Assembly (NCBI RefSeq): GCF_008993995.1
Contig: NZ_BKNN01000010.1
Span: forward strand, 1 to 61,759
Source of the DNA: Acinetobacter brisouii
GTDB taxonomy: Bacteria; Pseudomonadota; Gammaproteobacteria; Pseudomonadales; Moraxellaceae
Reading direction: 5' to 3'
DNA length: 61,759 nucleotides
Shown: piece by piece, positions 20,802 through 29,212 of the stretch
How positions within the stretch are numbered: position 1 is the stretch's first letter
Layout of the letters: every line of letters begins with the position of its first letter
Program-made: the position numbers and the translations under genes
Notes under the pieces: generated by a model
Told to the model about the DNA's origin: nothing
Database searches by the model: none
Seen by the model: the letters and a program-made list of their open reading frames with translations, nothing else

Positions 20802-21644
20802 ATGAAAGCGTATCTTGATCTACTACAGCACATTCTGGACAACGGTGGCGATAAGGGCGACCGTACAGGGACAGGGACACGTTCTGTATTTGGTCATCAA
20901 ATGCGTTTTGACCTAAACCAAGGCTTTCCCTTACTCACCACCAAAAAAGTTCATTTTCGCTCGATTGCGATTGAGCTGTTGTGGTTCTTAAAAGGTGATA
21001 CCAACGTTCAATATTTACAAGACCATAAAGTCACCATTTGGGATGAATGGGCAACCGCAGAACAAACCGCACGTTTCGGCCGCCCTGAAGGTGAACTTGG
21101 CCCTGTCTATGGTCACCAATGGCGCAACTTTGGCGCAACTCAAAATGCCGATGGCAGTTATCAAAAAGATGGTTTTGATCAGATTCAATGGTTAATTAAT
21201 GAAATCAAAACCAATCCAAATTCACGCCGTTTAATCGTTTCAGGCTGGAATCCGCAAGAAGCTGGGCAGGTGGCTTTACCACCCTGTCACACGCTGTTCC
21301 AGTTCTTCGTTCAAGACGGCAAATTGTCTTGCCAATTGTATCAACGTAGTGCCGATGTATTCTTGGGCGTGCCGTTTAATATTGCCAGTTATGCCCTACT
21401 CACCCATATGATTGCGCAAGTCTGTGGTCTAGGTGTTGGTGACTTTGTTTGGACAGGCGGCGATACACATCTATATGCCAACCACTTTGAGCAAGCTCGC
21501 CTACAGTTAACACGTGAGCCTTTGCCACTGTGTCAACTTCAACTGAATCCTGAAATTCAAGATATTTTCGAGTTTAAGTTTGAAGATATCGAAATCGTCA
21601 ATTACCAATCACATTCTGCAATTAAAGCACCGGTGGCTGTATGA
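20802..21644 (+). CDS. thyA: Thymidylate synthase
   Basis: Converts dUMP to dTMP with methylene-tetrahydrofolate. The 280-residue protein has the dUMP-binding [13 protein letters not shown] region, the catalytic cysteine in [12 protein letters not shown] (about residue 163), and the [20 protein letters not shown] signature. The next gene, folA, overlaps its stop by four bases (ATGA), coupling synthesis of dTMP to regeneration of the folate it oxidises. Confidence 0.97.
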   Translation: MKAYLDLLQHILDNGGDKGDRTGTGTRSVFGHQMRFDLNQGFPLLTTKKVHFRSIAIELLWFLKGDTNVQYLQDHKVTIWDEWATAEQTARFGRPEGELGPVYGHQWRNFGATQNADGSYQKDGFDQIQWLINEIKTNPNSRRLIVSGWNPQEAGQVALPPCHTLFQFFVQDGKLSCQLYQRSADVFLGVPFNIASYALLTHMIAQVCGLGVGDFVWTGGDTHLYANHFEQARLQLTREPLPLCQLQLNPEIQDIFEFKFEDIEIVNYQSHSAIKAPVAV

Positions 21645-22153
21645 GTTTTCAAGGAATCGAAGTTGTCCATGTTGTCGCGATGGATCAACAAGGCTGTATT
21701 GGTAAAAGCAACGCCCTACCTTGGCATATTTCCGCAGATTTAAAACACTTTAAAGCCATCACGCAAGGTGGTGTGGTGGTGATGGGACGTAAAACCCTTG
21801 AATCTATGGGACGTGCTTTACCAAAACGAGTCAATTGGGTGATTACCCGTGATACCTCATGGTCTTTTGACAAGGTTAAAGTCGCACATAGTATTGAAGA
21901 TGCATTGGCTCAAGCGCTCACTGATGTTGCTGCTAGCGAAAAACCTGAAAGTATTTTTGTGATTGGTGGTGGGGAAATTTTCAAACAAACGCTACCGATT
22001 GCAGATCGTTTAGAATTAACTCATGTTGAGCTTGATGTACAAGGCGATGCTTACTATCCTGAAATTCCAAGTGACTTTCATAAGATAAGTAGTGAAAAGC
22101 AGGTTGATGAGCAATCAGGCATTGCTTTTGAGTTTGCAAGCTATCGTAAGTAA
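21641..22153 (+). CDS. folA: Dihydrofolate reductase
   Basis: Reduces dihydrofolate with NADPH; target of trimethoprim. The 170-residue sequence contains the Met20-loop-like [19 protein letters not shown], the NADPH motif [19 protein letters not shown], and [24 protein letters not shown]. It starts within the thyA stop codon, forming a thyA-folA operon that ends at a hairpin terminator. Confidence 0.96.
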   Translation: MSFQGIEVVHVVAMDQQGCIGKSNALPWHISADLKHFKAITQGGVVVMGRKTLESMGRALPKRVNWVITRDTSWSFDKVKVAHSIEDALAQALTDVAASEKPESIFVIGGGEIFKQTLPIADRLELTHVELDVQGDAYYPEIPSDFHKISSEKQVDEQSGIAFEFASYRK

Positions 22154-22165
22154 TCATCCCCCACC

Positions 22166-22204
22166 AAAATGAGTATTTTTTCAGCAAAAAGATACTCATT
22201 TTTT
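22166..22204 (+). terminator. Terminator after folA
   Basis: Stem AAAATGAGTATTTTTT / AAAAAGATACTCATTTTT (imperfect in the middle) with loop CAGC and a T-run. Confidence 0.82.
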
Positions 22205-22344
22205 TCATAAAAACATCATATCTTTATCTTTTGTTGCACTTTTTGCAAAGCATAACAAAATCTTCGTTTTAAAATGACAGTCATACCCGAAAAATAAACA
22301 TATATTGGTTTTAATTAATTATTAAAATAAATAAGGATAAGCCC

Positions 22345-22806
22345 ATGACCTTAAAACAGCTGATCTTCTCAATGGTTTTTGTCGGTTTAAGTGTGATTGC
22401 AGCCTGTTCAAATTTACCGAATCAGCCTTCTGCACAAATTTTGCAGCAACAACAGCAATTGCAAAAGCCACATACAGTTTGGAAAGTGACTCAAATTCAG
22501 GGGCATCTGCTCACCGCAAATGAATTGAATCATCAACCGTCTTTAACATTTGATATTGAGAACAAACGTGTCAGCGGTAGTGATGGATGTAATCGAATTT
22601 TCGGCAGCTATCAATTACAAGGCAATGTGCTGCATCTTAGCCCTCTGGCATCCACAAAAATGATGTGTTTGGACAGCGTACAAATGAATGATCAATTTCA
22701 TTTAGCATTGGCACAAGTTGAAAGCTTCAGTGTGGAAAAACAGGTTTTGAAATTAAAGGATCAATCCAATCATGTTATTATGGAACTAAGTCCTCAAACT
22801 CCCTAA
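22345..22806 (+). CDS. META-domain lipoprotein
   Basis: A 153-residue envelope protein. Its signal peptide ends in a lipobox (SVIAAC-SNLP), so it is probably lipidated by Lgt. The META (HslJ-like) domain follows: WKVTQIQGHLLTANELN, SGSDGCNRIFGSYQLQG and STKMMC. Relatives are linked to heat-shock or novobiocin tolerance in E. coli; its role here is unknown. Confidence 0.82.
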   Translation: MTLKQLIFSMVFVGLSVIAACSNLPNQPSAQILQQQQQLQKPHTVWKVTQIQGHLLTANELNHQPSLTFDIENKRVSGSDGCNRIFGSYQLQGNVLHLSPLASTKMMCLDSVQMNDQFHLALAQVESFSVEKQVLKLKDQSNHVIMELSPQTP

Positions 22807-22836
22807 ACTTTTTTGATTTTATTGAAGGATAAAAAT

Positions 22837-23358
22837 ATGCAACAGGCTTTATTTGGTGGTGGCTGCTTTTGGTGTGTAGAAGCTGTCTTTTTACAGTTAC
22901 GTGGAGTTACTCATGTAACAAGTGGTTATGCAGGTGGTCATAGCACTGCGCCAAGTTATGAAGCTGTTTGTAGTGGCAATACAGGTCATGCAGAAGTTGT
23001 TCGTGTTGATTTTGATGAAACACAAATCAGCTATCATGACTTACTTACTGTTCTTTTTGCTATTCACGATCCAACCACCTTAAACCGTCAAGGCAATGAT
23101 ATCGGGACACAATACCGCTCAGTGATTTACTATTATAATGACGAGCAAAAACAGCAAGCTGAAGCCTTCATCAATCAGCTTAAATCAGAAGGTATTGATG
23201 TTGTGACTGAACTGACTGCTGAACCTGTATTTTATACAGCGGAAGAATATCATCAAAATTACTTTGAAAAGAACCCAACTCAAGGCTATTGTAACTTTGC
23301 CATTCCACCAAAACTAGACAAGCTCCGTAGTAAATTCTATCGTTTACTGAAGGCATAA
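22837..23358 (+). CDS. msrA: Peptide methionine (S)-S-oxide reductase
   Basis: Repairs oxidised methionine. The catalytic motif GGCFWC is at residues 8-13, with the substrate region [26 protein letters not shown] and the [15 protein letters not shown] end. The ATG at 22837 (MQQALFGGG) is chosen because AAGGA lies at good spacing; the longer frame adds eight untypical residues. Ends at a terminator shared with exbD. Confidence 0.95.
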   Translation: MQQALFGGGCFWCVEAVFLQLRGVTHVTSGYAGGHSTAPSYEAVCSGNTGHAEVVRVDFDETQISYHDLLTVLFAIHDPTTLNRQGNDIGTQYRSVIYYYNDEQKQQAEAFINQLKSEGIDVVTELTAEPVFYTAEEYHQNYFEKNPTQGYCNFAIPPKLDKLRSKFYRLLKA

Positions 23359-23362
23359 AATA

Positions 23363-23391
23363 AAAAAGCGACCGATAATGGTCGCTTTTTT
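23363..23391. terminator. Bidirectional terminator between msrA and exbD
   Basis: Stem AAAAGCGACC / GGTCGCTTTT with loop GATAAT and T-runs on each strand. It serves the convergent msrA and tonB-exbB-exbD transcripts. Confidence 0.9.
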
Positions 23392-23407
23392 ACTTCAAAA
23401 TTGCTGA

Positions 23408-23812
23408 TTAGTTTTCACTTACAAAAGCAATATCACTCAGCCCGGCTTCGCTTGCACGTGACATTACTTGAGCAACCATATCATAACGTGACTCTTTATC
23501 AGCACGCAGTTGCACAGTTGGTTTTTGAGCTTGTTGACCCGCAGCATTAAAGCGCTGAGCCAAATCATCTAAACTAATAATTTGGTCATTCCATGCCACT
23601 TCACCTTTAGCATTGATACTAATCGTGATCGCTTCTGGCGGCGGTGTTGTAATTTCCGCTGTGGTTTTGGGTAAAGTCAACGGAATCGATGGATTTGCAA
23701 CCGTTGCTGTCACCAAGAAAATGATCATCAACACTAACATAATATCGATGAGTGGAATGAGGTTCATCTCATTCATACCAGCATCGTGATCTTCACCCAA
23801 TTGAAAAGCCAT
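23408..23812 (-). CDS. exbD: TonB-system biopolymer transport protein ExbD
   Basis: A 134-residue inner-membrane protein with one transmembrane segment after EMNLIPLIDIMLVLMIIFLVTAT. The aspartate in PLIDIML (about residue 23) is the conserved proton-relay residue. A periplasmic domain follows. It overlaps exbB by one base and completes the ExbB-ExbD motor that energises TonB. Confidence 0.95.
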   Translation of the reverse strand: MAFQLGEDHDAGMNEMNLIPLIDIMLVLMIIFLVTATVANPSIPLTLPKTTAEITTPPPEAITISINAKGEVAWNDQIISLDDLAQRFNAAGQQAQKPTVQLRADKESRYDMVAQVMSRASEAGLSDIAFVSEN

Positions 23813-24444
23813 TATGCCTGACCTCCAGCATAATTTTGTTGTGCTGTTTTCGCAGTATTGGCTGGATTGCTTTGTGTCATTGATTCTTGTTGCAACATGG
23901 TATCAATCAATAAAGTATGTGCTTTGTCTTGTAATGCATGTGCTAAGGCACGATTTGCACGTACGCAGATGTTATAAGCCAGTACCGCAGGAATCGCAAC
24001 ACCCAAACCTAAACCTGTCATGATCAACGCTTCACCGACTGGCGTTGCAACTTGAGCCAGACCTGCTTGTCCACTACGACCTACTGCAACCAATGCATGG
24101 AAGATACCCCACACGGTGCCAAACAAACCAACAAACGGTGCAATAGAAGCAATTGTACCCAGTACAGCAACGCCTTTTTCTGCTGACGTTTTTTCTTCAG
24201 AGATTTGACGTAGCAATGCTTGTTCTGCAACTGCTTTACGCTGATCAAATGCAAGCGGTGCTAGTTTTGCCTTAAGCTTGGTCAATGCTTGTTCGAGTTG
24301 AGCATATGCTTGTTGCTTAAGTTGACGTGTACCCATCAAACGCAGTGCGAAGATCGTCCACGTTGTGATCGACATTGCAATAAGTACAAAATACAGTGTT
24401 TTACTTACTGCATCGGCACTTTGCCAGTAGACTGAAAAGTTCAT
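23812..24444 (-). CDS. exbB: TonB-system motor protein ExbB (MotA/TolQ/ExbB family)
   Basis: A 210-residue protein with three membrane segments (near residues 15-35, 105-130 and 145-170) and the family signature VLGTIASIAPFVGLFGTVWGIFHAL. It forms the pentameric proton channel around ExbD. It lies between tonB and exbD in one operon. Confidence 0.95.
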   Translation of the reverse strand: MNFSVYWQSADAVSKTLYFVLIAMSITTWTIFALRLMGTRQLKQQAYAQLEQALTKLKAKLAPLAFDQRKAVAEQALLRQISEEKTSAEKGVAVLGTIASIAPFVGLFGTVWGIFHALVAVGRSGQAGLAQVATPVGEALIMTGLGLGVAIPAVLAYNICVRANRALAHALQDKAHTLLIDTMLQQESMTQSNPANTAKTAQQNYAGGQA

Positions 24445-24478
24445 GCTCGAACTCCTGATTTCATAAATTAGCCGTAAA

Positions 24479-25249
24479 TTATGGTGTTAAATCAAATGGT
24501 TGTTTCGCCTTAATTGGATACGCCACACCATTTTCTTTATAAGGTTTAAATTTTGCGCTACGCACTGCTCGAAGAACTTTCTCATCCAGTGCAGCTATAC
24601 CACTACCTTTTACAAGTGTAACTTTAGTCACTTTGCCTTTTTCATCGGCCTCGATTAACACAACAACAGTTCGTGTTGCACCTTGCAACTCACTACCATC
24701 ATAAGAAATACGAGGTGAGCGACTCCACTGCACTCCCGATCCACCAATACTCACTGTTTTTGGAGATGGATCTGCCGCAGGTGCGCTGGGTTGTGGTGTA
24801 GCAGGTTGTGGTACAGACTGCGGTGTCGATTTCGCTACAACAGAAGTTGTGGTTGTCATGACAGGTGCAGGTGGGGCTTTTACAACAGGCTGTTCGACTG
24901 CTTGTTTAGGTGCCTGAGTTTTAACTTGCTGAATTTTTTCCACTTTTTTAGGTGGCGGAGGCAACTGTTTCTCAACAACCTTAACCTCTTTAACTTCCTT
25001 AGGTTTTTCCTTAGGTTTTGGCTTCTCCTTAGGCTTTGGAGGCAAAGGTTTTGGAGGTTGTTGAATTTTAACAAAATGGACTTGCAACGGATCTTTATGA
25101 ACTGGTTTTAAGTCCTGAATTTTCATTTGACCTAATGCCCATAACACCCCGACATGTCCAATTACAACAGCAGTGACTGCAGCAAGGATTTTCTTTTTCA
25201 TGCGATCACTTGAGTGAGGATCTAAATTCAATGCGGGAGAGTGACTCAT
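24479..25249 (-). CDS. tonB: Energy transducer TonB
   Basis: Spans the periplasm and couples the ExbBD motor to outer-membrane receptors such as the PiuA-like protein at 7038. The 256 residues contain an N-terminal anchor (KKILAAVTAVVIGHVGVLWAL, split by charged flanks), a long Pro/Lys/Glu-rich rod (PKPLPPKPKEKPKPKEKPKE onward), and the C-terminal TonB fold (ATRTVVVLIEADEKGKVTKV and SAKFKPYKENGVAYPIKAKQPFDL). A Fur-box-like site lies about 90 bp upstream. Confidence 0.94.
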   Translation of the reverse strand: MSHSPALNLDPHSSDRMKKKILAAVTAVVIGHVGVLWALGQMKIQDLKPVHKDPLQVHFVKIQQPPKPLPPKPKEKPKPKEKPKEVKEVKVVEKQLPPPPKKVEKIQQVKTQAPKQAVEQPVVKAPPAPVMTTTTSVVAKSTPQSVPQPATPQPSAPAADPSPKTVSIGGSGVQWSRSPRISYDGSELQGATRTVVVLIEADEKGKVTKVTLVKGSGIAALDEKVLRAVRSAKFKPYKENGVAYPIKAKQPFDLTP

Positions 25250-25335
25250 AACACAACAATAACCTGTGATACATGATTTATTTTCTAAAAATAAATCACA
25301 ACTTTTGAGTTGGACGATTAAGCCTGAATATAATA

Positions 25336-25354
25336 AATGAGAAGTGTTTTCATT
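25336..25354 (-). promoter_or_regulatory. Probable Fur box upstream of tonB
   Basis: AATGAGAAGTGTTTTCATT matches the 19-bp Fur consensus at 14 positions and lies 87-105 bp ahead of the tonB start. Iron repression of tonB-exbB-exbD is expected from the family. The remainder of the 320-bp gap to ssrA is AT-rich with no further gene visible. Confidence 0.5.
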
Positions 25355-25525
25355 TGCAACCTCTTTTTCATAATTTCTTCATATATAAGCTTTTATATCA
25401 GAAAGCCCCAAAGATATTATGAAAAATAAGAATTAAAATGATATAACATAACAATGAAATTTCCAACAAAATCTATGTAACAGACGACCACCGATACCTT
25501 ACATTTCATTGATCACTTAGAAAAA

Positions 25526-25555
25526 TTATCAATTTTTCAATTGTTATGTTATACT
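25526..25555 (+). promoter_or_regulatory. ssrA promoter
   Basis: TTATCA at 25526-25531 and TATACT at 25550-25555, separated by 18 bp. The -10 box ends 14 bp before the mature tmRNA 5' end. Confidence 0.6.
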
Positions 25556-25569
25556 CCAAAAACCATTAT

Positions 25570-25929
25570 GGGGATGTTATTGGCTTCGACGCTGGTGATG
25601 AAACTCATAGATGCATGCCGAGAGCGCATTTCCTCTCGTAAATCAAATTTGCATTTTTATAGTCGCAAACGACGAAACTTACGCTCTAGCTGCCTAAGGG
25701 CCGCTTGTCCGCTTCACTGAATACTTGTGGTCAGTGAACCCGACCGAAGCGAACGCACACAAGTCCGTATAAAGTCAAGCCTCGGGACTTTATACCAAAT
25801 TAAGAGGATCGCGTTTTGTACCCTGTTCGTCGGGTCACTTAATGTTAAAACAATAGACGATATCTAAGCATGTAGTATTCTCGAGCGTAATGCTGGCGGA
25901 CGCGGGTTCAACTCCCGCCATCTCCACCA
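25570..25929 (+). ncRNA. ssrA: tmRNA
   Basis: Rescues stalled ribosomes by trans-translation and tags the nascent chain for ClpXP. The tRNA-like ends pair: GGGGATG at the 5' end with CATCTCC before the terminal ACCA. The T-arm is recognisable as GCGGGTTCAACTCCCGC. The tag reading frame at 25665-25697 encodes ANDETYALAA followed by TAA. The 3' end lies 180 bp ahead of an integrase gene in the same direction, the usual layout when ssrA is the attachment site of a genomic island. Confidence 0.97.
25900..25929 (+). other. Inferred attachment site (attL) at the ssrA 3' end
   Basis: P4-like integrases often use the T-arm and 3' end of ssrA as attB. The integrase at 26110 abuts this end. The matching attR would lie beyond 61759, so the repeat cannot be seen and the exact core is not defined here. 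Confidence 0.45.
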
Positions 25930-25973
25930 TATACTTAAATTTATATGTCGTAATATGACGATGTATAAGTTGG

Positions 25974-26004
25974 AAAGGCTTAAATCTAAAGGGTTTAAGC
26001 CTTT
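25974..26004 (+). terminator. Terminator downstream of ssrA
   Basis: Stem AAAGGCTTAAA / TTTAAGCCTTT with a 9-nt loop followed by TTTCTT. It lies 45 nt after the tmRNA CCA and on the island side of the presumed attachment site, so the ssrA terminator would be supplied by the integrated island. Confidence 0.85.
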
Positions 26005-26109
26005 TTTCTTGCCTATATATAACGAATCATAACTGTATATACCATTGCTCACCATGTATCACTCCTTGTATCATTGAGTTTTTATTGAAACCGCAGTGAT
26101 ACAAGAAAA

Positions 26110-26300
26110 ATGAAAAGAAGCCAAATTAAAAAACGCCCAATGTCCGATACCACCCTATCTAATCTTGAATCAGAGGATAAGGATTATCGAGAGCTAGATG
26201 GCAATGGCTTATATTTCTTTGTCCAAAAGAACGGTAATAAGTCATGGCAACTCAGATACAAGAAACCCAATGGTAAATGGGCATGGCTAGGCTTAGGTGG
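26110..26300 (+). pseudogene. P4-type island integrase, N-terminal fragment (interrupted by prophage)
   Basis: Encodes the N-terminal DUF4102-like arm-binding domain (LDGNGLYFFVQKNGNKSW, then KPNGKWAWLGLGG). After codon 63 plus two bases the reading frame runs into prophage DNA. The other 1036 coding bases resume at 60040. Joining 26110-26300 to 60040-61075 gives exactly 1227 nt, 408 codons plus stop, with no other lesion. So the gene was intact when the Mu-like phage landed in it. The start could be ATG 26110 or 26140. Confidence 0.93.
26296..26300 (+). repeat. 5-bp target-site duplication, left copy
   Basis: GGTGG immediately outside the left TG end of the prophage. The matching copy is at 60035-60039. 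Five base pairs is the duplication length of Mu-type transposition. Confidence 0.93.
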
Positions 26301-26314
26301 TGTAAGTTTTCGGC

Positions 26315-26411
26315 TTATTTTGCACTCTTTTAGACTTTATTTTGCACCATATTTTTATAATTCATTCTGCACTAACCAAAATTCTAACGCTTTAACGATA
26401 GTGCAGAATAA
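26315..26411. repeat. Transposase-binding-like repeats at the Mu-right end
   Basis: TTATTTTGCACT at 26315-26326, TTATTTTGCACC at 26337-26348 (22-bp period, two helical turns), TCATTCTGCACT at 26362-26373, and an inverted copy AGTGCAGAATAA at 26400-26411. The first begins exactly 14 bp inside the prophage end, as does the innermost-to-end copy at the opposite end. MuA-type transposases bind such arrays; assignment as transposase sites is inference. Confidence 0.8.
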
Positions 26412-26419
26412 AACGTAAA

Positions 26420-26593
26420 TTATTGAACATAACTACAGAACTGCTTGAATACCTCTTTAAATAACTCGTCTGCAAGTTCAGCCTCTTGATATGATCCCAT
26501 AGAGCCTAGTGTTCCATGCAGCTTACGATCATCTAACAAGTATAGATGCCCGACCTGAAGTCCAATCTGTTGCTCCTGATCGATTAAGATAAT
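26420..26593 (-). CDS. Possible small ORF without a standard start codon
   Basis: An open frame runs for about 57 codons from ATT 26593 to a TAA at 26420, overlapping the tail-fibre gene end. Translation reads IILIDQEQQIGLQVGHLYLL, then DDRKLHGTLGSMGSYQEAEL, then ADELFKEVFKQFCSYVQ. The composition looks protein-like (amphipathic, acidic), and GGAGAAG lies just upstream, but the only ATG is late. It may be a decayed gene, a start at ATT/TTG, or a -1 extension of the fibre gene. No family recognised. Confidence 0.35.
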   Translation of the reverse strand: MILIDQEQQIGLQVGHLYLLDDRKLHGTLGSMGSYQEAELADELFKEVFKQFCSYVQ

Positions 26594-27255
26594 CTTCTCC
26601 AGACTCCAACAATCATTGATGGCTGAATAATATTAAAAGCTTCACCTTCCCCAGCATCTTGAATATCATCATTCATTGCATAACCTACATCTGATCTTAT
26701 TGATCCAGCCAAATGTTGTGCACGTTCATATCCAACAACTGTATTCTCATCACCACTTTGATAAACTTTATGACTATGCTTTGTAAGTTCAGACAGTGTT
26801 AATGCGTGTTTCAACTCACCACCCATACCACCTAATATCTTCATCCACGACGGTGCATTCTCATCTACAGATGGATTAGAAAGCAATGCATGACCAGCTC
26901 CCAATTTTTCCCATTCACCATAGCCCTTATGTACCTTAACAGCAGCACCATTTTCAAAAAGTAATGTTGTAATAAATAGATCACCAACTTTAATATCCTC
27001 AATAATACGAGCTTCCAATGTTTTTATCCTGTCGGTTATCATTAGTAAGATATGTAGCATCTGATCCTTTTTTTTTGGATCTAAATTAACCCCAAACCCC
27101 TCAATGACATTTGAAATTTCTTCCTGTACATGATTACACCATTCAGGCGTGAGATAAGTTGCATCTTGACCTGACAAATCAGCATTGTCATTAAAGCCAG
27201 CTTTGCCTATGCCGTTTTGATCTGGTCGTGCATTCACACTATCAATTCGTTTCAT
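26584..27255 (-). CDS. Tail fibre/collar-like protein
   Basis: The last gene of the tail module, 223 residues, presumably the receptor-binding adhesin. The N-terminal half (RPDQNGIGKAGFNDN...YLTPEWCNHVQEEISNVIEGFG) resembles baseplate-attachment segments of prophage fibres. The C-terminal half has the GEWEKLGAGHALLSNPS type collar motif, HSH, and the typical end IIQPSMIVGVWRRLS seen in short tail fibres. It overlaps the gp48-like gene by four bases. Confidence 0.75.
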   Translation of the reverse strand: MKRIDSVNARPDQNGIGKAGFNDNADLSGQDATYLTPEWCNHVQEEISNVIEGFGVNLDPKKKDQMLHILLMITDRIKTLEARIIEDIKVGDLFITTLLFENGAAVKVHKGYGEWEKLGAGHALLSNPSVDENAPSWMKILGGMGGELKHALTLSELTKHSHKVYQSGDENTVVGYERAQHLAGSIRSDVGYAMNDDIQDAGEGEAFNIIQPSMIVGVWRRLS

Positions 27256-27791
27256 GCTTGTTTCTCCTCAATGTCATAGCGTAAATACGCAGGTAGATAA
27301 TTTTTAATAATGCAGTCCATATCTGCATTTACTGGGCTTTGTAGTTTGAGCAAGACCTTATATCTAAGCTGCTCAGTATTCACAGGCGCGTTACTTGGGG
27401 TTGTACATTGCATTGGTTTATATGTAACTAATTCAATCAACTGCACACCAAAAATGCTTAAAAGTTGTTCTAAATAAACCCGATTAAAGACGTTCTCGGT
27501 ATTTTTAAACCAGTTAAGAATCTGCAAACGCTCTTCAATCAATTTTGTGGCGTTGACCGTACACTTCAGCGGCAAGCCATACTCATATTCGTACTCACTA
27601 AGTAGCTCGGTTGGAATTCCTTCCAAAACACTGAGCAGGCGCTTGGCATCAAGATCGGCTTGAGCAAGCACCTGTGCATGAGCATAGACATCAGCCGCAA
27701 CAACGGTATTGGGTGCAGTGTCATAACCGCCAACGGGTAGAAGTTGGCGTAAAACAGTGGCATACAGTTGTGTAGCTTGTTCCATGTTCAT
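27252..27791 (-). CDS. Mu gp48-like baseplate protein (DUF2313/YmfQ family)
   Basis: A 179-residue protein located between the baseplate J-like protein and the tail fibre, where Mu places gp48. It has the N-terminal LYATVLRQLLPVGGYDT motif and a C-terminal domain ending near the fibre junction. The family is thought to link the baseplate wedge to the fibre. The start and stop overlap both neighbours, indicating tight coupling. Confidence 0.82.
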   Translation of the reverse strand: MNMEQATQLYATVLRQLLPVGGYDTAPNTVVAADVYAHAQVLAQADLDAKRLLSVLEGIPTELLSEYEYEYGLPLKCTVNATKLIEERLQILNWFKNTENVFNRVYLEQLLSIFGVQLIELVTYKPMQCTTPSNAPVNTEQLRYKVLLKLQSPVNADMDCIIKNYLPAYLRYDIEEKQA

Positions 27792-28840
27792 GATGCAGCA
27801 CTCACTGTAATTGAACCAGCCCGCAACCAGTAAACGTACATCCAGTCGACAGTTGGCTCGACATTGCTACTTGGGGTCAGGTCAACATCGGTCACATTGT
27901 CTAACGCCATAATACGGCTGACTAAAGTTGCTGATTGAAAGATTTCGGCTGGAGCAAGCTCAGCGATATAGTCACGAATCGTTTGCTCAACTTCAGTCAA
28001 ATCCGCACCGCTACCTGTCACAATCGCAGTAACATCTAGCAATTGCTGAGTCGGTGAGAAAATACGGCAATCTGCCCAAAATCCTGCATACTCATCGAGT
28101 AGGGCTTGTACGGCTTCAATCAGCGCTGTACTAGGCAAAGTTGGTGGATCACCAGCAGCGGTAATGGCCGCATCCAATGAACCCAGTCCACGACGTTTTG
28201 GGTACACATAAACAGAAGCAACACCAGCCACTGATTTGATCAAAGATTTCAAATCAGCGGAACGGTCTCGATTAAAGCCAAGCTGTTTACGTTCAAGCAA
28301 ACGTGCACGCCAGTCTTCAAGCTCTTCCTGATCTGAACCGCCCGCGATACTGATTACTGTTGCTGTGCCATTTAAGCCAGCAGCAGGGCTAACCCATAGC
28401 AGGGTTGAACCTGAATAATTCCAAGAAGCTCCCGTTTGATCCGCAATTACATCAATTGTGGTTTCTTTATTTGCCGTGAGAACCGTGTCGCTAACCACAC
28501 TCCAGTAATAGCCATTGCCATCAGTCAGTTTTGAACCCACTGTAAGGGTTAAATCCACGTTAGAAACCGCTTTAACTGTCCCTGAAGCCTTTGTCCCACC
28601 TAGACGGGGTAAATTGAGTTCTTCAGCGTGAATGTATAAATACGGCTCATCTGCGGTACTAATAAAAAGCTGGCGCTGAATATAAAGCTGATGATGATAA
28701 AGTCCCTCCACAACCGAGGACGTACCATCGGCACGAATGGCTGCATCTGAGTCATCTGGGACAGTGATGCCTGTTCCGTTGCGATACTCTTGAATGATCG
28801 CTTTACGGATTTGCGAGAAGGTTAAAATTGAAAAAGCCAT
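27788..28840 (-). CDS. Baseplate wedge protein J-like (Mu gp47)
   Basis: About 350 residues matching the GpJ/Mu gp47 family: TFSQIRKAIIQEYRNGTG at the start, then the HAEELNLPRLGGTKASGTVK segment and VSPAAGLNGTATV. It forms baseplate wedges. ATG 28840 is preferred to the GTG three codons upstream because AGGTGG is 6 nt away and it begins after the gp46-like stop. Confidence 0.88.
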   Translation of the reverse strand: MAFSILTFSQIRKAIIQEYRNGTGITVPDDSDAAIRADGTSSVVEGLYHHQLYIQRQLFISTADEPYLYIHAEELNLPRLGGTKASGTVKAVSNVDLTLTVGSKLTDGNGYYWSVVSDTVLTANKETTIDVIADQTGASWNYSGSTLLWVSPAAGLNGTATVISIAGGSDQEELEDWRARLLERKQLGFNRDRSADLKSLIKSVAGVASVYVYPKRRGLGSLDAAITAAGDPPTLPSTALIEAVQALLDEYAGFWADCRIFSPTQQLLDVTAIVTGSGADLTEVEQTIRDYIAELAPAEIFQSATLVSRIMALDNVTDVDLTPSSNVEPTVDWMYVYWLRAGSITVSAAS

Positions 28841-28841
28841 C

Positions 28842-29204
28842 TTAGCCACCTACCGCAACAAAGTATGGAATCTTTTGGGTTTCACCCGTCAAGCGAACAA
28901 TTTCAATCTCTAAATCAATGCGGCTGACCACCGATTGTGATGTAGTCACGCTAAGAGAATCCAGTCGGCTAGGAACAAGATCCGATAAAGCCTCTTCAGC
29001 AAATTGTTTAACCAGTTGCAACATCCGTGGCACATCTTTTGAGCGACGTAGGGTATTAAGACGGCTGCCTAGATTTGGATTGGCCCAGTACTTTCCACGG
29101 TGGATATTGAGCCGCTGACAAACCGACTGCACCACATCTGCATTAAATGCAGCATCCAAACTGGTCAACACATAATCTTTAATTTCTAGGTTAATTGTTC
29201 CCAT
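28842..29204 (-). CDS. Mu gp46-like baseplate wedge protein
   Basis: A 120-residue GpW/gp25-like protein with LNIHRGKYWANPNLGSRL in the first half and a beta-rich C-terminus (VVSRIDLEIEIVRLTGETQ). In Mu-like phages it joins gp47 at the wedge. It sits between the spike and J-like genes. Confidence 0.85.
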   Translation of the reverse strand: MGTINLEIKDYVLTSLDAAFNADVVQSVCQRLNIHRGKYWANPNLGSRLNTLRRSKDVPRMLQLVKQFAEEALSDLVPSRLDSLSVTTSQSVVSRIDLEIEIVRLTGETQKIPYFVAVGG

Positions 29205-29212
29205 AGTGCCTC

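Noticed and set aside
24791-25111. Plus-strand Arg/Phe/Trp-rich ORF over tonB
   Set aside because: Antisense shadow of the Pro/Lys-rich TonB rod.
25864-26055. 63-codon minus-strand ORF over the tmRNA 3' end (ends ...RWRELNPRPPALRSRILHA)
   Set aside because: It is the antisense translation of the conserved tmRNA T-arm, a common false gene. No ribosome-binding site.
26301-26418. Integrase fragment ORF continuing to 26418
   Set aside because: Codons after 26300 come from the prophage end and have no integrase similarity, so the fragment is annotated only to 26300.
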